Positions 8,235 through 17,236 of a stretch of DNA of 64,000 nt are shown here, piece by piece. Positions within the stretch are counted from its first letter, which is position 1; each line of letters opens with the position of its first letter. The notes beneath the pieces are model-generated. The model had not been told where the DNA came from. It saw only the letters and a list, made by a program, of their open reading frames with translations, and made no database searches. The DNA is from Brasilonema angustatum HA4187-MV1 (lineage in GTDB: Bacteria; Cyanobacteriota; Cyanobacteriia; Cyanobacteriales; Nostocaceae), in assembly GCA_019359695.1 (NCBI GenBank), contig JAHHGV010000027.1, forward strand, positions 55,478 through 119,477. Direction: 5' to 3'. Position numbers and translations under genes: made by a program.

Positions 8235-9347
8235 ATGAACACCCCAACAAAAACCCAACTACCTATTCCCCCGCATTTCAACCCTGAAGAAGTCGGCTAT
8301 GTCTGGCGCGTACCTTACCAACAACGTGCAAAAGAAGCGAGAGAATGGGCAAATAAATATAATATTAAACCATCTTCAGAAGATAAAACACGCATTTGTT
8401 TACTTCTGATTGATGTACAAAACACCTTTTGTATTCCCGAGTTTGAATTATTTGTAGGTGGTAAATCTGGAACAGGTGCGGTAGATGATAACGTCCGCTT
8501 GTGTGAGTTTCTCTATGGCAATTTGGGGAAAATTACTAAAATTATCCCGACTATGGATACTCATACAGCAATGCAGATTTTTCATCCCATTTTTTGGGTA
8601 AATGCTGCAGGTGAACACCCAACTCCTTCTGCTACCAATATTACACCAGCAGATATTGAAAAAGGTGTTTGGAAAGTCAACCCAGGAGTCGCACGCCAGG
8701 TGCTACAACGGGGGGAACCCCAACGCCAGATGCCTACGGAGGGAAACCCTCCTGCAGCACTGGCTCCGCAACGCACTGGCTCCTCAAGTCTTGGATACAA
8801 CTATGAATTTTTAGAAAAACACGCTTATCACTACGTTAAGCAGCTGAGTCAAGATGGCAAATATCCTTTGACTGTGTGGCCTTATCATTCTATGCTAGGT
8901 GGTATCGGTCATGCATTAGTTTCTGCTGTAGAAGAAGCAGTATTTTTCCACAGCATTGCTCGTCAGACTCAGACACAATTTGAAATCAAAGGTAATCACC
9001 CTTTAACAGAAAATTATTCTGTCTTACGTCCAGAAGTGTTAGAAAGTTTTGATCAACGTCAGATTGGACAAAAGAATACGCACTTAATTCAACAATTATT
9101 AGATTTTGATTGTGTGATAATCGCAGGACAAGCAAAAAGTCACTGTGTTGCTTGGACAGTGGATGATTTACTAACAGAAATTCAACAGATAGATTCTAAT
9201 TTAGCGAAAAAAGTTTATTTGCTGGAAGATTGTACTTCCCCGGTTGTTGTTCCTGGTGTTGTGGATTATTCGGAAGCCGCAGAAGCTGCATTTGAAAGAT
9301 TTGCAGCTTCTGGGATGCATCTGGTTCAATCGACTCAGTCTATTTAG
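8235..9347 (+). CDS. Isochorismatase-family cysteine hydrolase with repeat insertion
   Basis: The 370-residue protein belongs to the nicotinamidase/isochorismatase superfamily. The nucleophile region is [12 protein letters not shown] (Cys near residue 307), the catalytic Asp lies in [10 protein letters not shown] (near residue 60), and [11 protein letters not shown] near the end is the usual helix after the final strand. It is longer than a classic nicotinamidase (about 200 residues), with an N-terminal extension and an inner region [15 protein letters not shown]. Residues about 157-183 ([20 protein letters not shown]) are encoded by a genomic GC-rich repeat, inserted in frame before [15 protein letters not shown]. 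The substrate is unknown. Whether the insertion is tolerated is uncertain; it lies outside the recognisable motifs. Confidence 0.8.
   Translation: MNTPTKTQLPIPPHFNPEEVGYVWRVPYQQRAKEAREWANKYNIKPSSEDKTRICLLLIDVQNTFCIPEFELFVGGKSGTGAVDDNVRLCEFLYGNLGKITKIIPTMDTHTAMQIFHPIFWVNAAGEHPTPSATNITPADIEKGVWKVNPGVARQVLQRGEPQRQMPTEGNPPAALAPQRTGSSSLGYNYEFLEKHAYHYVKQLSQDGKYPLTVWPYHSMLGGIGHALVSAVEEAVFFHSIARQTQTQFEIKGNHPLTENYSVLRPEVLESFDQRQIGQKNTHLIQQLLDFDCVIIAGQAKSHCVAWTVDDLLTEIQQIDSNLAKKVYLLEDCTSPVVVPGVVDYSEAAEAAFERFAASGMHLVQSTQSI
8702..8782. repeat. GC-rich interspersed repeat inside a coding sequence
   Basis: The module gcctacggagggaaaccctc followed by ctgcagcactggctcc is nearly identical to the intergenic copy at 39425-39490. 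Here the repeat keeps the reading frame of the hydrolase open. Confidence 0.8.
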
Positions 9348-9397
9348 AGTTGGTTTGAAGAATAATTATTGAGTGCTTTATCTACATCTTAGCGGAG

Positions 9398-9455
9398 AAT
9401 GTGAGGCGGAGCCTGAAGGTCGGCATCCCCAGGCAGAGCCTGGGAACGAGAGAAC
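9398..9455. repeat. Interspersed repeat (cccaggcagagcctgggaacgag family)
   Basis: A double palindrome: ggcggagcctg, then CCCAGGCAGAGCCTGGG followed by aacgaga. Related copies are at 36061-36117 and 54224-54272, where the first palindrome is tgaggctgagcctcac or agaggctctgcctct. The first stem differs in sequence between copies but keeps its pairing. Confidence 0.8.
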
Positions 9456-9481
9456 GACGAGGGAATGAGAGAATAAGAGTT

Positions 9482-10366
9482 TCACTGCTGTAAATATCCT
9501 CTAGGATCTTGAGCCGCCCAACCTAGGGATGAGCTAGAACGCACTTCAAAATGGAGATGGGGTTGGTTTGTGCTAGGTGTTCCAGTTGTACCCACAGTTG
9601 CGACGATGTCTCCTTTATTCACTTGTTGACTAACGGAGACTTTGATATTTTCAAGATGGGCGTAGCGGCTTTGCAATCCCCCACTGTGATTGATAATGAC
9701 TAAATTACCATAAGTCCCTTGCTCACTGGCAAAAGCGACTGTCCCATCAGCGATCGCTTGCACAGGCGTTCCTTTTGCTGCTAACAAATCCACACCACTA
9801 TGAAAAAAAACTTTACCGTTGGTAGGATTAGTCTGCCAGCCATAAGGTAAAGCCACTGTTGCGACTTCCGCTAACGGATATCCAGCTAATTTACTCGGAG
9901 TAGAAGTTGATGTAAAAGACTCTGTTATGGGACGATTGGGTGAGCGTTTTAGCTGTGGGACAAACACAAATCTGGAATTTTTCTGACACCCATTCACCTC
10001 AAATAAGACATCAGGACGGATTTTATATTTTGCCGCTATTTGTCGCCAGTTTTGACCAGGAGGTACTTCAACAACAATCCCATTGTAGGGAGGTATTTGA
10101 ATCTCGCGACCAACAGCAACTTTATTATTTCTTAAGGTCGGATTCATGGCGATAATAGTAGCTGGTGTGAGATTATAACGCTGGGCTATACTCTCCACAG
10201 TTTCTCCTGGTGCAATTTTGTGTCGTCCGAAGCGTTCAAGGGCTGAACTCTGACAACCAGTGATAGTCTGTTGTGCAAGTACAGAGTATGGGCTAGTGTG
10301 TATAAGCCCAAGGGTGCTGGTGACTATGCTAATACAGAGAAAGAGTAAACGATAGCAAACAGTCAT
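9482..10366 (-). CDS. Secreted LysM-domain M23 metallopeptidase
   Basis: It encodes 294 residues from the ATG at 10366; a TTG 21 bp further upstream is also open. The N-terminus is a signal peptide (VCYRLLFLCISIVTSTLGLI). Two LysM-like modules follow: HKIAPGETVESIAQRYNLTP (about 45-95) and VPPGQNWRQIAAKYKIRPDV (about 100-140). The C-terminal M23 peptidase domain (about 175-290) has the zinc motif HSGVDL (H and D), YGNLVIINH, and HLHFEV with the catalytic and zinc histidines. It should hydrolyse peptidoglycan cross-links in the periplasm, with LysM binding the glycan. It is a stand-alone gene, divergent from the HtrA gene. Confidence 0.93.
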   Translation of the reverse strand: MTVCYRLLFLCISIVTSTLGLIHTSPYSVLAQQTITGCQSSALERFGRHKIAPGETVESIAQRYNLTPATIIAMNPTLRNNKVAVGREIQIPPYNGIVVEVPPGQNWRQIAAKYKIRPDVLFEVNGCQKNSRFVFVPQLKRSPNRPITESFTSTSTPSKLAGYPLAEVATVALPYGWQTNPTNGKVFFHSGVDLLAAKGTPVQAIADGTVAFASEQGTYGNLVIINHSGGLQSRYAHLENIKVSVSQQVNKGDIVATVGTTGTPSTNQPHLHFEVRSSSSLGWAAQDPRGYLQQ

Positions 10367-10387
10367 GTATACAAAGGAGGCACTCAA

Positions 10388-10766
10388 TTACTCTAGATTT
10401 TAAATCGCAATAGCAGGCGACAGAGGTAGTGAGTCCTTAAGCGGTGCTTATTTGTAACGAAAACTTACTGATCAGCAATGAATCTTTGAGAAGAATTCAG
10501 AATGCAGAACACAAAACCCAGTTGGAACTCTAAAGGATGAATCAGTTATCAGTTATCAGTTACCAGTTATCAGTTACCAGTTATCAGTTATCAGGTTGGA
10601 AACGGACTCGTCCACCCCTTGTTCACTGTTCACTGTTCACTGTTTACTGTTCACTGTTCACTGTCCTGAGTTCTGACTCTACCAGTTCCGGGTTTTTGCT
10701 TAGTCAACTATCCCCTAACTTGACTACACTTAGAAGTTAGCATCTGCATTGCTGTCCTTAAATATA
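10388..10766. repeat. Divergent intergenic region with short tandem repeats
   Basis: Between the two divergent cell-envelope genes lie tandem copies of cagttatcagttacc (10542-10594) and ttcactg (10621-10664), typical cyanobacterial short tandemly repeated sequences. Both promoters must lie in the remaining sequence, but I cannot assign their boxes confidently. Confidence 0.75.
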
Positions 10767-11984
10767 ATGATTATGAAATTATCTTTATCTTTAAAGCAAC
10801 TGGTTATTTATCTATCTTTATTGACTATCGGCGGCGGTGCAGGCTTGTTTGGTAGTCGCTATTTTATACCACAAAATACTTGGTTTAAAGAGTTAAGAAA
10901 TGTAACAGCATCTTCATCTTCGGAAACCCCAGTTTCAAATCCTGTCCGAAGTCAAGTTGGGGCTAATATTGGCGATAACATGAATTTTATTGCTAGTGCT
11001 GTTCAAAAAACTGGACCAGCAGTCGTCCGAATTAATGCAACCCGCAAAGTGGCGAATCCTATTTCTGATGCTTTAAAGAATCCTCTGTTGCGGCGGTTTT
11101 TTGGAGAAGAAGAGCAACCATTCCCCCGAGAACGAATAGAGCGTGGTACCGGTTCTGGGTTTATTTTGAGTGAAAATGGACAAATACTAACTAACGCTCA
11201 TGTGGTTGCAGATACTGACACAGTATTAGTAACCCTCAAAGATGGTCGGACTTTTGACGGTACGGTAGTGGGAGTTGATTCTATAACAGATGTTGCTGTT
11301 GTCAAAATTTCGGCTTCTGATCTGCCAACAGTAAAAATAGGTAATTCACAAAACTTAATACCCGGTGAATGGGCGATCGCTATTGGTAATCCCTTGGGGT
11401 TAGACAATACTGTGACAATCGGTATTATCAGCGCTACAGATCGCACTAGCGCTCAAGTTGGTGTTCCAGATAAGCGAGTCAGTTTTATCCAAACAGATGC
11501 GGCTATTAACCCTGGTAACTCTGGCGGACCATTGTTAAACGCTCAAGGCGATGTTATTGGTGTTAACACTGCTATCCGCGCCGATGCTCAAGGGCTAGGT
11601 TTTGCCATCCCAATTGAAACCGCAGCCCGTATTGCTAACGAGCTTTTCACTAAAGGGCGTGTACAACATCCTTTCTTGGGGATTGAAATGTCAGATCTTT
11701 CTCCTGCCAAAAAACAGCAGATAAATCAAGACAAAAATCTCAATATTAAGGAGAATGTTGGTGTTGCAATTACAGGAGTTTTAGAAAAGTCTCCAGCACA
11801 ACGAGCCGGACTCCTTCCTGAGGACATGATTCAAAAAGTTAACGCTAAGCCGGTTAAAACATCTGCTCAAGTACAGAAACTAGTAGAGTCTAGTACTGTA
11901 GGCAAGATTCTGGAAATTGAGGTCAACCGTAACGGGGAATTTAAAACATTTCAAGTACAGTTAGGAACCTATCCCCAGAAGTAG
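10767..11984 (+). CDS. Trypsin-like serine protease with PDZ domain (HtrA/Deg family, HhoA-like)
   Basis: The 405-residue protein has an N-terminal membrane or signal segment (about 10-30), a trypsin-like protease domain and one C-terminal PDZ domain. The catalytic triad is visible: H145 in NAHVV, D175 in SITDVAVV and S252 in PGNSGGP. The PDZ domain spans about 300-400 (GVAITGVLEKSPAQRAGLLPEDMI). Cyanobacterial HhoA, HhoB and HtrA share this layout and handle misfolded periplasmic or luminal proteins. Which paralogue this is cannot be decided by eye. ATGs at 10767 and 10773 are equivalent candidates; TTG at 10749 is less likely. Confidence 0.93.
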   Translation: MIMKLSLSLKQLVIYLSLLTIGGGAGLFGSRYFIPQNTWFKELRNVTASSSSETPVSNPVRSQVGANIGDNMNFIASAVQKTGPAVVRINATRKVANPISDALKNPLLRRFFGEEEQPFPRERIERGTGSGFILSENGQILTNAHVVADTDTVLVTLKDGRTFDGTVVGVDSITDVAVVKISASDLPTVKIGNSQNLIPGEWAIAIGNPLGLDNTVTIGIISATDRTSAQVGVPDKRVSFIQTDAAINPGNSGGPLLNAQGDVIGVNTAIRADAQGLGFAIPIETAARIANELFTKGRVQHPFLGIEMSDLSPAKKQQINQDKNLNIKENVGVAITGVLEKSPAQRAGLLPEDMIQKVNAKPVKTSAQVQKLVESSTVGKILEIEVNRNGEFKTFQVQLGTYPQK

Positions 11985-12029
11985 TCCATAGTCTAGGAGT
12001 CTAATAATTTTTGACACTTGACACTTGAC

Positions 12030-12377
12030 TTACGGATTGTTACTCAAATGATCCAACTGCATCCGTTGTTCCATTTGGCGAAGAAAATAACCCGTCATCA
12101 TAGCCGACGCTAAAAGACCCGCCAGATTGTCTCGATCTGTTGTAATTTGCACGTTAAAATTTTCAGCGGGTAACATTCCGACTAGCCCTTGGACGTTTTG
12201 GGAAATAATTTGTTTAATTTCCGGGCTGACGGACTGAGCGACGCGGGCTAGAACCTCAGGGGACTGGTGCTGTAGATACTTGAGTAAGTGATTGGGGTGT
12301 TCCTCAAAGCTATCAGAGATAAGCTGATTGGGATGTTCCTCAGGGTAGTCATTCAAAAAGTTAGGATCAAACACCAT
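12030..12377 (-). CDS. DUF760 family protein
   Basis: This 115-residue soluble protein has the DUF760 core: HLLKYLQHQSPEVLARVAQS, IKQIISQNVQGLVGMLP, and VQITTDRDNLAGLLASAMMTGYFLRQMEQRMQL. The family occurs in cyanobacteria and plastids and has no established biochemical role. The N-terminus holds two near repeats, EEHPNQLISDSF and EEHPNHLLKYL. It ends 45 bp from the convergent HtrA gene and lies just downstream of scpB on the same strand, 83 bp apart, so the two could be cotranscribed. Confidence 0.85.
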   Translation of the reverse strand: MVFDPNFLNDYPEEHPNQLISDSFEEHPNHLLKYLQHQSPEVLARVAQSVSPEIKQIISQNVQGLVGMLPAENFNVQITTDRDNLAGLLASAMMTGYFLRQMEQRMQLDHLSNNP

Positions 12378-12460
12378 TGGCTGTTTTTGTAGCTGAGTTT
12401 CTTATTCTACTTTAAACCATAGTAGAAGGGTCGGACATATTACCACCTCTTTCTGAGGTA

Positions 12461-13030
12461 CTAGGATTGTTCCACAGTAACAGAACTGCTGTTGGATTCT
12501 GCTGCTGTGAGTTCTAGCTCTAGTTGTTTTTGCTCCTGTCCGTTGGAGAATAATGGCGGAAGTTGCTCGATTTGGAAATACTGGTGAAATTTAGAGGTGA
12601 TTTGTAATGAATACGAGCGAGATTCGCTGTCTCGGCGTTTTCTGACAAAACCAAGTTCGACAAGTTCTTGAACGTGTTGATATGCACCAGAACCGCGCAG
12701 GTTAATCAAGTCGCTTTGGAGTATTGGACTATTTAGGGCGATACCTGCCAAAGTCCGCAATGCTCCCACGCCCAATTCTACTGGAATCAGAGTTTGCACT
12801 AGGTCATGAAAATCTGACCGCAGTTGCAAACTATAACCATTTGGAGTTTCAACAACTTCTAGGGCGCTATCTCGGTGGGCATACTCATCAATGAGTTCTA
12901 TGATGCCTTCCTCAGCTGTCGCGCGATCGCAAGCGGCATACTCAGTAATTTCACTGATAGACAGGGGCTTACCCTTCAAATAGAGAATTGCTTCTATTTT
13001 GGTCGCTGCATTTATCACGGCATTAGTCAT
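12461..13030 (-). CDS. scpB: Segregation and condensation protein B
   Basis: ScpB is the winged-helix kleisin partner of ScpA and SMC in chromosome condensation. The 189-residue protein carries two winged-helix units: TKIEAILYLKGKPLSISEIT with EEGIIELIDEYAHRDSALEV, then LGVGALRTLAGIALNSPILQSDLINLRGSGAYQHVQELVELGFVRKR in the second. The C-terminal 25 residues are low complexity and vary in the family. The ATG at 13030 gives MTNAVINAATKIEA. No scpA is visible in the window. Confidence 0.92.
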   Translation of the reverse strand: MTNAVINAATKIEAILYLKGKPLSISEITEYAACDRATAEEGIIELIDEYAHRDSALEVVETPNGYSLQLRSDFHDLVQTLIPVELGVGALRTLAGIALNSPILQSDLINLRGSGAYQHVQELVELGFVRKRRDSESRSYSLQITSKFHQYFQIEQLPPLFSNGQEQKQLELELTAAESNSSSVTVEQS

Positions 13031-13079
13031 TGGTCATTAGGCCTTAAGTATTAGGCATTAGTCAGAAGTTACTGGTATA

Positions 13080-13182
13080 GCAGGGAACGCTTAACAGGGA
13101 ACGCTTAACAGGTCTGAAAGCTCGTGGTGTCTGTATTTCCTCATCAGTTCATGTCCTCATTTACCTGGCAACTGCTATACAA
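13080..13182. repeat. Short tandem repeats and a shared 45-bp repeat
   Basis: Two tandem copies of gggaacgcttaaca (13083-13111) are followed by a segment (13134-13182) also found at positions 1-45, both containing CTACCTGGCAACTGCTATA. Confidence 0.75.
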
Positions 13183-13312
13183 AGAAAAAATGACAAATCA
13201 CAAAAGAGAATCACAGGTGTTTGGAAAGGTATCATATTTAATGACATAAGTCAAGGTGCTCATTGAGCTCACCAAAGAGGAACCTTGGGCAATACCCAAA
13301 AATTGTTATGAC

Positions 13313-14020
13313 TTACTGCTCACCCAGCCTAGTTTTGAGAATAAATTCAGCGATCGCCAAATCTTGTGGAGTTGTTAGCTTCAAATTCGTTTCCTCTCCC
13401 TCGACAACTCGCACAGCAAAGCCGCACTTTTCAAACAAAGCAGCATCATCTGTCACTTCCCACCCTTGACGGAGACCTTCGGCGTGACACTGCTTGAGCA
13501 ACTTAACATCAAATCCTTGAGGAGTTTGGGCTGCCCATAACTGTCGTCGGTCAGGTGTGCTTTGAATAATGCCATTTTCATTTACGACTTTAATCGTGTC
13601 TTTAACCGGGACGGCAGCAATCAAACCAGGACAGTCTCGAATTGCTTGAGCACAAGAGTTAAACAAATCTGGTGTGGCGAGGCATCTAGCTCCATCATGA
13701 ATCAATACTTCCCTAGCGGAGTCGCTTAACGCCTGTAATCCATTGTAAACCGATTCTTGACGCGTAGAACCCCCTTGAATGAGTTCCACTGGCTTAGAGA
13801 GCTTTAATTGAGTAATAATGGTCTGAAAATCTTGCCAATCATAAGGTTGGGAGATAATGCCTATCCAACTGATTTGACTTGCCGCTTCAGCAGCCAGAAG
13901 AGTCCACGCGATAATAGGCTTAGAGCGCACCACAAGTAGAAGTTTATTGCGGTCACTCCCCATTCTTCTTCCGCTTCCAGCGGCTGGAATTAATAAATGC
14001 ACAGAATCCCTCAGTTTCAC
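13313..14020 (-). CDS. ispD: 2-C-methyl-D-erythritol 4-phosphate cytidylyltransferase
   Basis: IspD couples CTP to methylerythritol phosphate in the MEP pathway. The 235-residue sequence has the nucleotide-binding start LIPAAGSGRRMGSDRNKLLL, the middle motifs GGSTRQESVYNGL and VLIHDGARCLATPDL, and the C-terminal AAQTPQGFDVKLL with TDDAALFEKCG. All are standard for the family, and the length is typical. The start appears to be GTG (at 14020), with a second GTG six codons in. It is a single gene, with a tandem-repeat-filled leader upstream. Confidence 0.95.
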   Translation of the reverse strand: MKLRDSVHLLIPAAGSGRRMGSDRNKLLLVVRSKPIIAWTLLAAEAASQISWIGIISQPYDWQDFQTIITQLKLSKPVELIQGGSTRQESVYNGLQALSDSAREVLIHDGARCLATPDLFNSCAQAIRDCPGLIAAVPVKDTIKVVNENGIIQSTPDRRQLWAAQTPQGFDVKLLKQCHAEGLRQGWEVTDDAALFEKCGFAVRVVEGEETNLKLTTPQDLAIAEFILKTRLGEQ

Positions 14021-14071
14021 TATAGGGGATAGGTTAGTGGTTAGTAGTATGATTTGACAACTAACAACTTT

Positions 14072-14146
14072 GAACGCTTAACAGGGAATAGGGAACGCTT
14101 AACAGGGAACGCTTAACAGGGAATAGGGAACGCTTAACAGGGAAAA
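14072..14146. repeat. Tandem gaacgcttaacaggg repeats
   Basis: Four copies of gaacgcttaacaggga, alternating with gggaataggg, lie in the ispD/GT9 divergent gap. The same unit occurs at 13083-13111 and 47570-47592. Confidence 0.85.
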
Positions 14147-14288
14147 GGTGTTTCTTTCATTCGTAGCGGGTGGTGAGCCGCCTGTGGGGCTGCTCACAAC
14201 TGACCAGTTCTAATCCTTAATTTCTAATTCCTAATTACTAAGCCAAATCTCCCCTAAAATAATTAGCGAGTAAGCGTCAATATATATT

Positions 14289-15248
14289 ATGCGAATAGTA
14301 GCCCTTGTCCCTGGCGGAATTGGCGACCAAATTCTGTTTTTCCCGACCTTAGATGACCTGAAGCACTATTACCCCAATGCTCAGGTAGATGTTGTTGTGG
14401 AACCCCGCTCAAAGACTGCTTACCGGGTGAGTAAGTCAGTCCATGATGTACTGGCGTTTGACTACAAAGACCGTAACAGTATGGCAGATTGGGGCAACTT
14501 GATAGGCACGATTCGCGATCGCGAGTACGATGTTGCCATTGCTTTAGGGCAAAGCGCTTTAGTGGGCGTTTTGCTGTGGCTGACTGGAATCCCCACGCGA
14601 ATTGGCTACAAGAGCAAAGGATCTATTTTTCTCACCAATTCAGTTCCTTTGAAAACAGAACAGTATGCTGCTTGCATGTATCATGACTTGCTGCAAGGGT
14701 TAGGTATTAATTCCCCAACTCCTGAGTTAGCAGTAAATGTACCAGTACCAGATATTGACTGGGCAACTAAGGAGCAACAGCGCCTGGGGATCAAGGAAAC
14801 CGGCTACGTTTTAATTCACGGTGGTTCTAGCGCACTTGCCAAAACCAAAGGTTTGGATAAAGTTTACCCTGTGGCAAATTGGCGGCAGATTATTCAAGAC
14901 TTCCAACAAAAGCAGCCAGAAATGCCCGTGGTAGTCATCCAAGGACCAGAGGATGAAGAATTTGTCCGCAGTCTCAAACAATCCGTACCCAATATCAAAA
15001 TCAGTAGTCCTGATGATATTGGCAAATTGACAGCGATGATTGCTGGAGCAAATTTAATGCTGTGTACCGACAGCGCCCCGATGCATTTGAGTGTGGCGGT
15101 ACAGACTTATACCATTGCCTTGTTTGGTCCGACAAACCCAGCAAAGTTGTTACCCACGAGTGATAAATTCCTCGCCATTAAATCTTCTACAGGTAAAATG
15201 GCAGATATCTCGCCTCAACTCGTGTTGGAGAAAATTTGGGGTGGGTAA
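14289..15248 (+). CDS. Glycosyltransferase family 9 (heptosyltransferase-like)
   Basis: The 319-residue GT-B enzyme begins MRIVALVPGGIGDQILFFPTL, the acceptor-domain glycine loop of ADP-heptose:LPS heptosyltransferases. The C-terminal donor domain has VLIHGGSS, VVVIQGPEDEEF and the diagnostic LMLCTDSAPMHLSVAVQTYTIALFGPTNP. The donor may be ADP-heptose or another sugar. The next gene overlaps its stop codon by 8 bp (GTGGGTAA) and encodes a GmhB-like phosphatase, the enzyme that acts before ADP-heptose formation. This supports a heptose or similar nucleotide-sugar role in lipopolysaccharide or exopolysaccharide. Confidence 0.9.
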   Translation: MRIVALVPGGIGDQILFFPTLDDLKHYYPNAQVDVVVEPRSKTAYRVSKSVHDVLAFDYKDRNSMADWGNLIGTIRDREYDVAIALGQSALVGVLLWLTGIPTRIGYKSKGSIFLTNSVPLKTEQYAACMYHDLLQGLGINSPTPELAVNVPVPDIDWATKEQQRLGIKETGYVLIHGGSSALAKTKGLDKVYPVANWRQIIQDFQQKQPEMPVVVIQGPEDEEFVRSLKQSVPNIKISSPDDIGKLTAMIAGANLMLCTDSAPMHLSVAVQTYTIALFGPTNPAKLLPTSDKFLAIKSSTGKMADISPQLVLEKIWGG

Positions 15249-15822
15249 ACCTGCTGTATTCCTAGACCGCGATGGAGTATTAAATGTTGAGGCTGGCTAC
15301 ATTCACCAACTAGAAAATTTACATTTAATTCCTGGGGTTGCCAAGTCCCTGCGCCAGCTCAATGACCGAGGTATTTTTTGCTGTCTGGTTTCAAATCAAT
15401 CGGGACCTGCCAGAGGTTATTATCCAGATAGTCACGTACAAGCGTTACATCAGCGACTTTGCCGACTCTTGGCACAGCAGGCTGGAGCAAAATTAGACGC
15501 TTTGTATTATTGTCCCTACCTCAGCCCACCAGAAGGAGGAATAGACCCAGCCTACACCCAGTGGTCTACTTGGCGCAAACCCAATACAGGAATGTTGGTT
15601 GCAGCAGCCTGGGAACACGATTTAGACCTCAAGCACAGTTTTATGGTAGGGGACAAAGCAACTGATGTGGATATGGCACACAATGCTGGCTGTGTGGGTA
15701 TTTTGGTACAAACAGGTTTTGGCGATCGCGTTTTGGTGGGTGATTACCAGCACCACACAAAACCGGATTACATCGCCAAAGATTTAGCTGTAGCTGTTGA
15801 ATGGATTTTACAGCAGTTATAG
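15241..15822 (+). CDS. HAD phosphatase, D-glycero-manno-heptose-1,7-bisphosphate 7-phosphatase-like
   Basis: The 193-residue protein is a HAD hydrolase of histidinol-phosphatase/GmhB type. Motif I is FLDRDGVLN, motif II is LVSNQSGPARG, and motif III/IV are WRKPNTGMLVAA and FMVGDKATDVDMA. The usual zinc loop CPHxP...CxC is degenerate: only the first Cys remains in YYCPYLSPPEGG, and the CxC before RKP is replaced by STW. The start is inferred as the GTG at 15241, which overlaps the upstream stop and implies translational coupling. A longer frame reaching 15091 is open but would overlap the glycosyltransferase deeply. It probably dephosphorylates heptose bisphosphate. Confidence 0.85.
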   Translation: MGKPAVFLDRDGVLNVEAGYIHQLENLHLIPGVAKSLRQLNDRGIFCCLVSNQSGPARGYYPDSHVQALHQRLCRLLAQQAGAKLDALYYCPYLSPPEGGIDPAYTQWSTWRKPNTGMLVAAAWEHDLDLKHSFMVGDKATDVDMAHNAGCVGILVQTGFGDRVLVGDYQHHTKPDYIAKDLAVAVEWILQQL

Positions 15823-15901
15823 ATTAAAAAAAAATACAAAAATACAAGTGCTACCGAGCTTCACTTCGGCACAGCTTGTCTCAAAAACTTTTGTTACTAT
15901 C

Positions 15902-15930
15902 TAAAATCCGCCTTTAAAAGGTGGATTTTA
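15902..15930 (+). terminator. Hairpin after the GT9/GmhB pair
   Basis: TAAAATCCGCCTTT and AAAGGTGGATTTTA form an almost perfect stem with one G-T wobble, 80 bp after the phosphatase stop. It is a plausible intrinsic terminator, although the T tract is contained in the stem. Confidence 0.55.
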
Positions 15931-16468
15931 GCTTATTGACTTTCCTAACGGGTCAATAGCATTATTAGACGCATAATAGCTTGATATTTTATTCTTTTGC
16001 AAAATTTTTTTGCAAAAGGCTAGTAGAAATAAGATATTTTCGGTAGATTTTTGATAGAGCAAATTTTTTCGGTAATCTACTACACATTTATCGTGTTTTG
16101 TCATTATTGGGCATAAGTTAGAAGTTTAGCTTGGGTATAGCTTCTAGCCTAATTTATGAAGATAACACTGAGTTATCTTATTAAAAACCTTGAAATGACA
16201 AAGAAAATTAAAGAAGTAACGAGTTTTTTATCTTGTTACGAAACTAATTCACGGGAACCAAAAATTTACGCTAGAACAAAGAATAGTAACCTTAGTGCAG
16301 CAAGCTCAGGATTCTCGGCTGCATGGCAACAAATACTTGCCATTCTTATCAGGTGTGGATAGCTTACCGATAGATCTAACGCGCCATGTTATGTGTTCCT
16401 TAACTTCCCTCTTGCTGTCAGGCTGGTGCATCTAACAAGAATGTGACGAAAAATACAAGGAAAAACAG
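15931..16468. other. Intergenic, AT-rich
   Basis: I see no convincing gene. A 68-codon frame at 16156-16362 lacks a ribosome site and family resemblance. Local inverted repeats (gaagtttagc...gctatacccaagc type near 16118-16145) are weak. The end holds acaaggaaaaacag before the next ATG. Confidence 0.4.
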
Positions 16469-17236
16469 ATGGCGATTCGATTACATGGTTTCATGAGCAG
16501 TGGAAAACGTTACATCCAAGTAGAAAACCAACCTCACCACATCACTGGGATTTTCAAAACGCTCATGCACTCTTCAAAAAATATGCATCACTGTACGCTA
16601 AAAGATGCGGAAAATGCCTATTTTAAATATGAGGAAGATGGAACAATTACTTTCTATCAACGTGAAAACTCTGAAATTTGTGATTCAGTAGGAATTTGGA
16701 CATATCTTGTCTATGAATGTCCAGAGGGTGAAGAAAAAGTTTTCCCTGACTTATCTATTGATACAAGTGCAAAATCTTTGAAGCAATTGTTTGCTGGTTA
16801 CAAAATTGTTCAAGTAACTGTAGACATAAAGGATTATCTCAAGTATCAATATATTCAAGATGAATATCTAGATGTTCAACTACCCTGTGATTGGAATACT
16901 TCAGAAGGTAGAAAAATTGCCAACCTTCTTTTAGAAGAATTTAAGGCCTTTAAATCATCTACTATTTTTACAGAACGTGCTGGCCAAGAATACGGAAAAA
17001 CCGTTTTAGACGGTTTTATCAAAGCTGCACAAGAAGTTTTGGAAAACGGTGGAACTCTTAGAGACTTTGAATCTGCTCAATACGATGTGCTAAAGAAAAT
17101 TAGAATTGATGACATGGCAAATTTAATTCTTGAGTATAACGATTATCGCATCTGGCAAGCGGCATTACCGAGTAAATCGAAAGCAGTTGAATATGCTTTT
17201 AGTACAGCATTAAGACTGATATGCCGTATTAAGTAA
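16469..17236 (+). CDS. Hypothetical protein, unrecognised family
   Basis: This is a 255-residue soluble protein that I do not recognise. It begins MAIRLHGFMSSGKRYIQVEN and is rich in acidic and aromatic residues. There is no signal peptide, membrane span or P-loop. The middle holds a strand-rich part (VGIWTYLVYECPEGEEKVFP, YKIVQVTVDIKDYLKYQYIQ), and the C-terminal third looks helical (SEGRKIANLLLEEFKAFKSS onward). An aagga sequence about 10 bp before the ATG supports the start. Neighbours give no clue: it lies between repeat-rich gaps, as accessory genes often do. Confidence 0.6.
   Translation: MAIRLHGFMSSGKRYIQVENQPHHITGIFKTLMHSSKNMHHCTLKDAENAYFKYEEDGTITFYQRENSEICDSVGIWTYLVYECPEGEEKVFPDLSIDTSAKSLKQLFAGYKIVQVTVDIKDYLKYQYIQDEYLDVQLPCDWNTSEGRKIANLLLEEFKAFKSSTIFTERAGQEYGKTVLDGFIKAAQEVLENGGTLRDFESAQYDVLKKIRIDDMANLILEYNDYRIWQAALPSKSKAVEYAFSTALRLICRIK

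Noticed and set aside
10542..10664. CRISPR-like array of short repeats
   Set aside because: Units are contiguous six- to seven-base tandem repeats without spacers; the same holds for 14072-14146, 57335-57463 and 59394-59482.
16156..16362. 68-codon frame before the orphan at 16469
   Set aside because: AT-rich frame with no ribosome site and no recognisable pattern.
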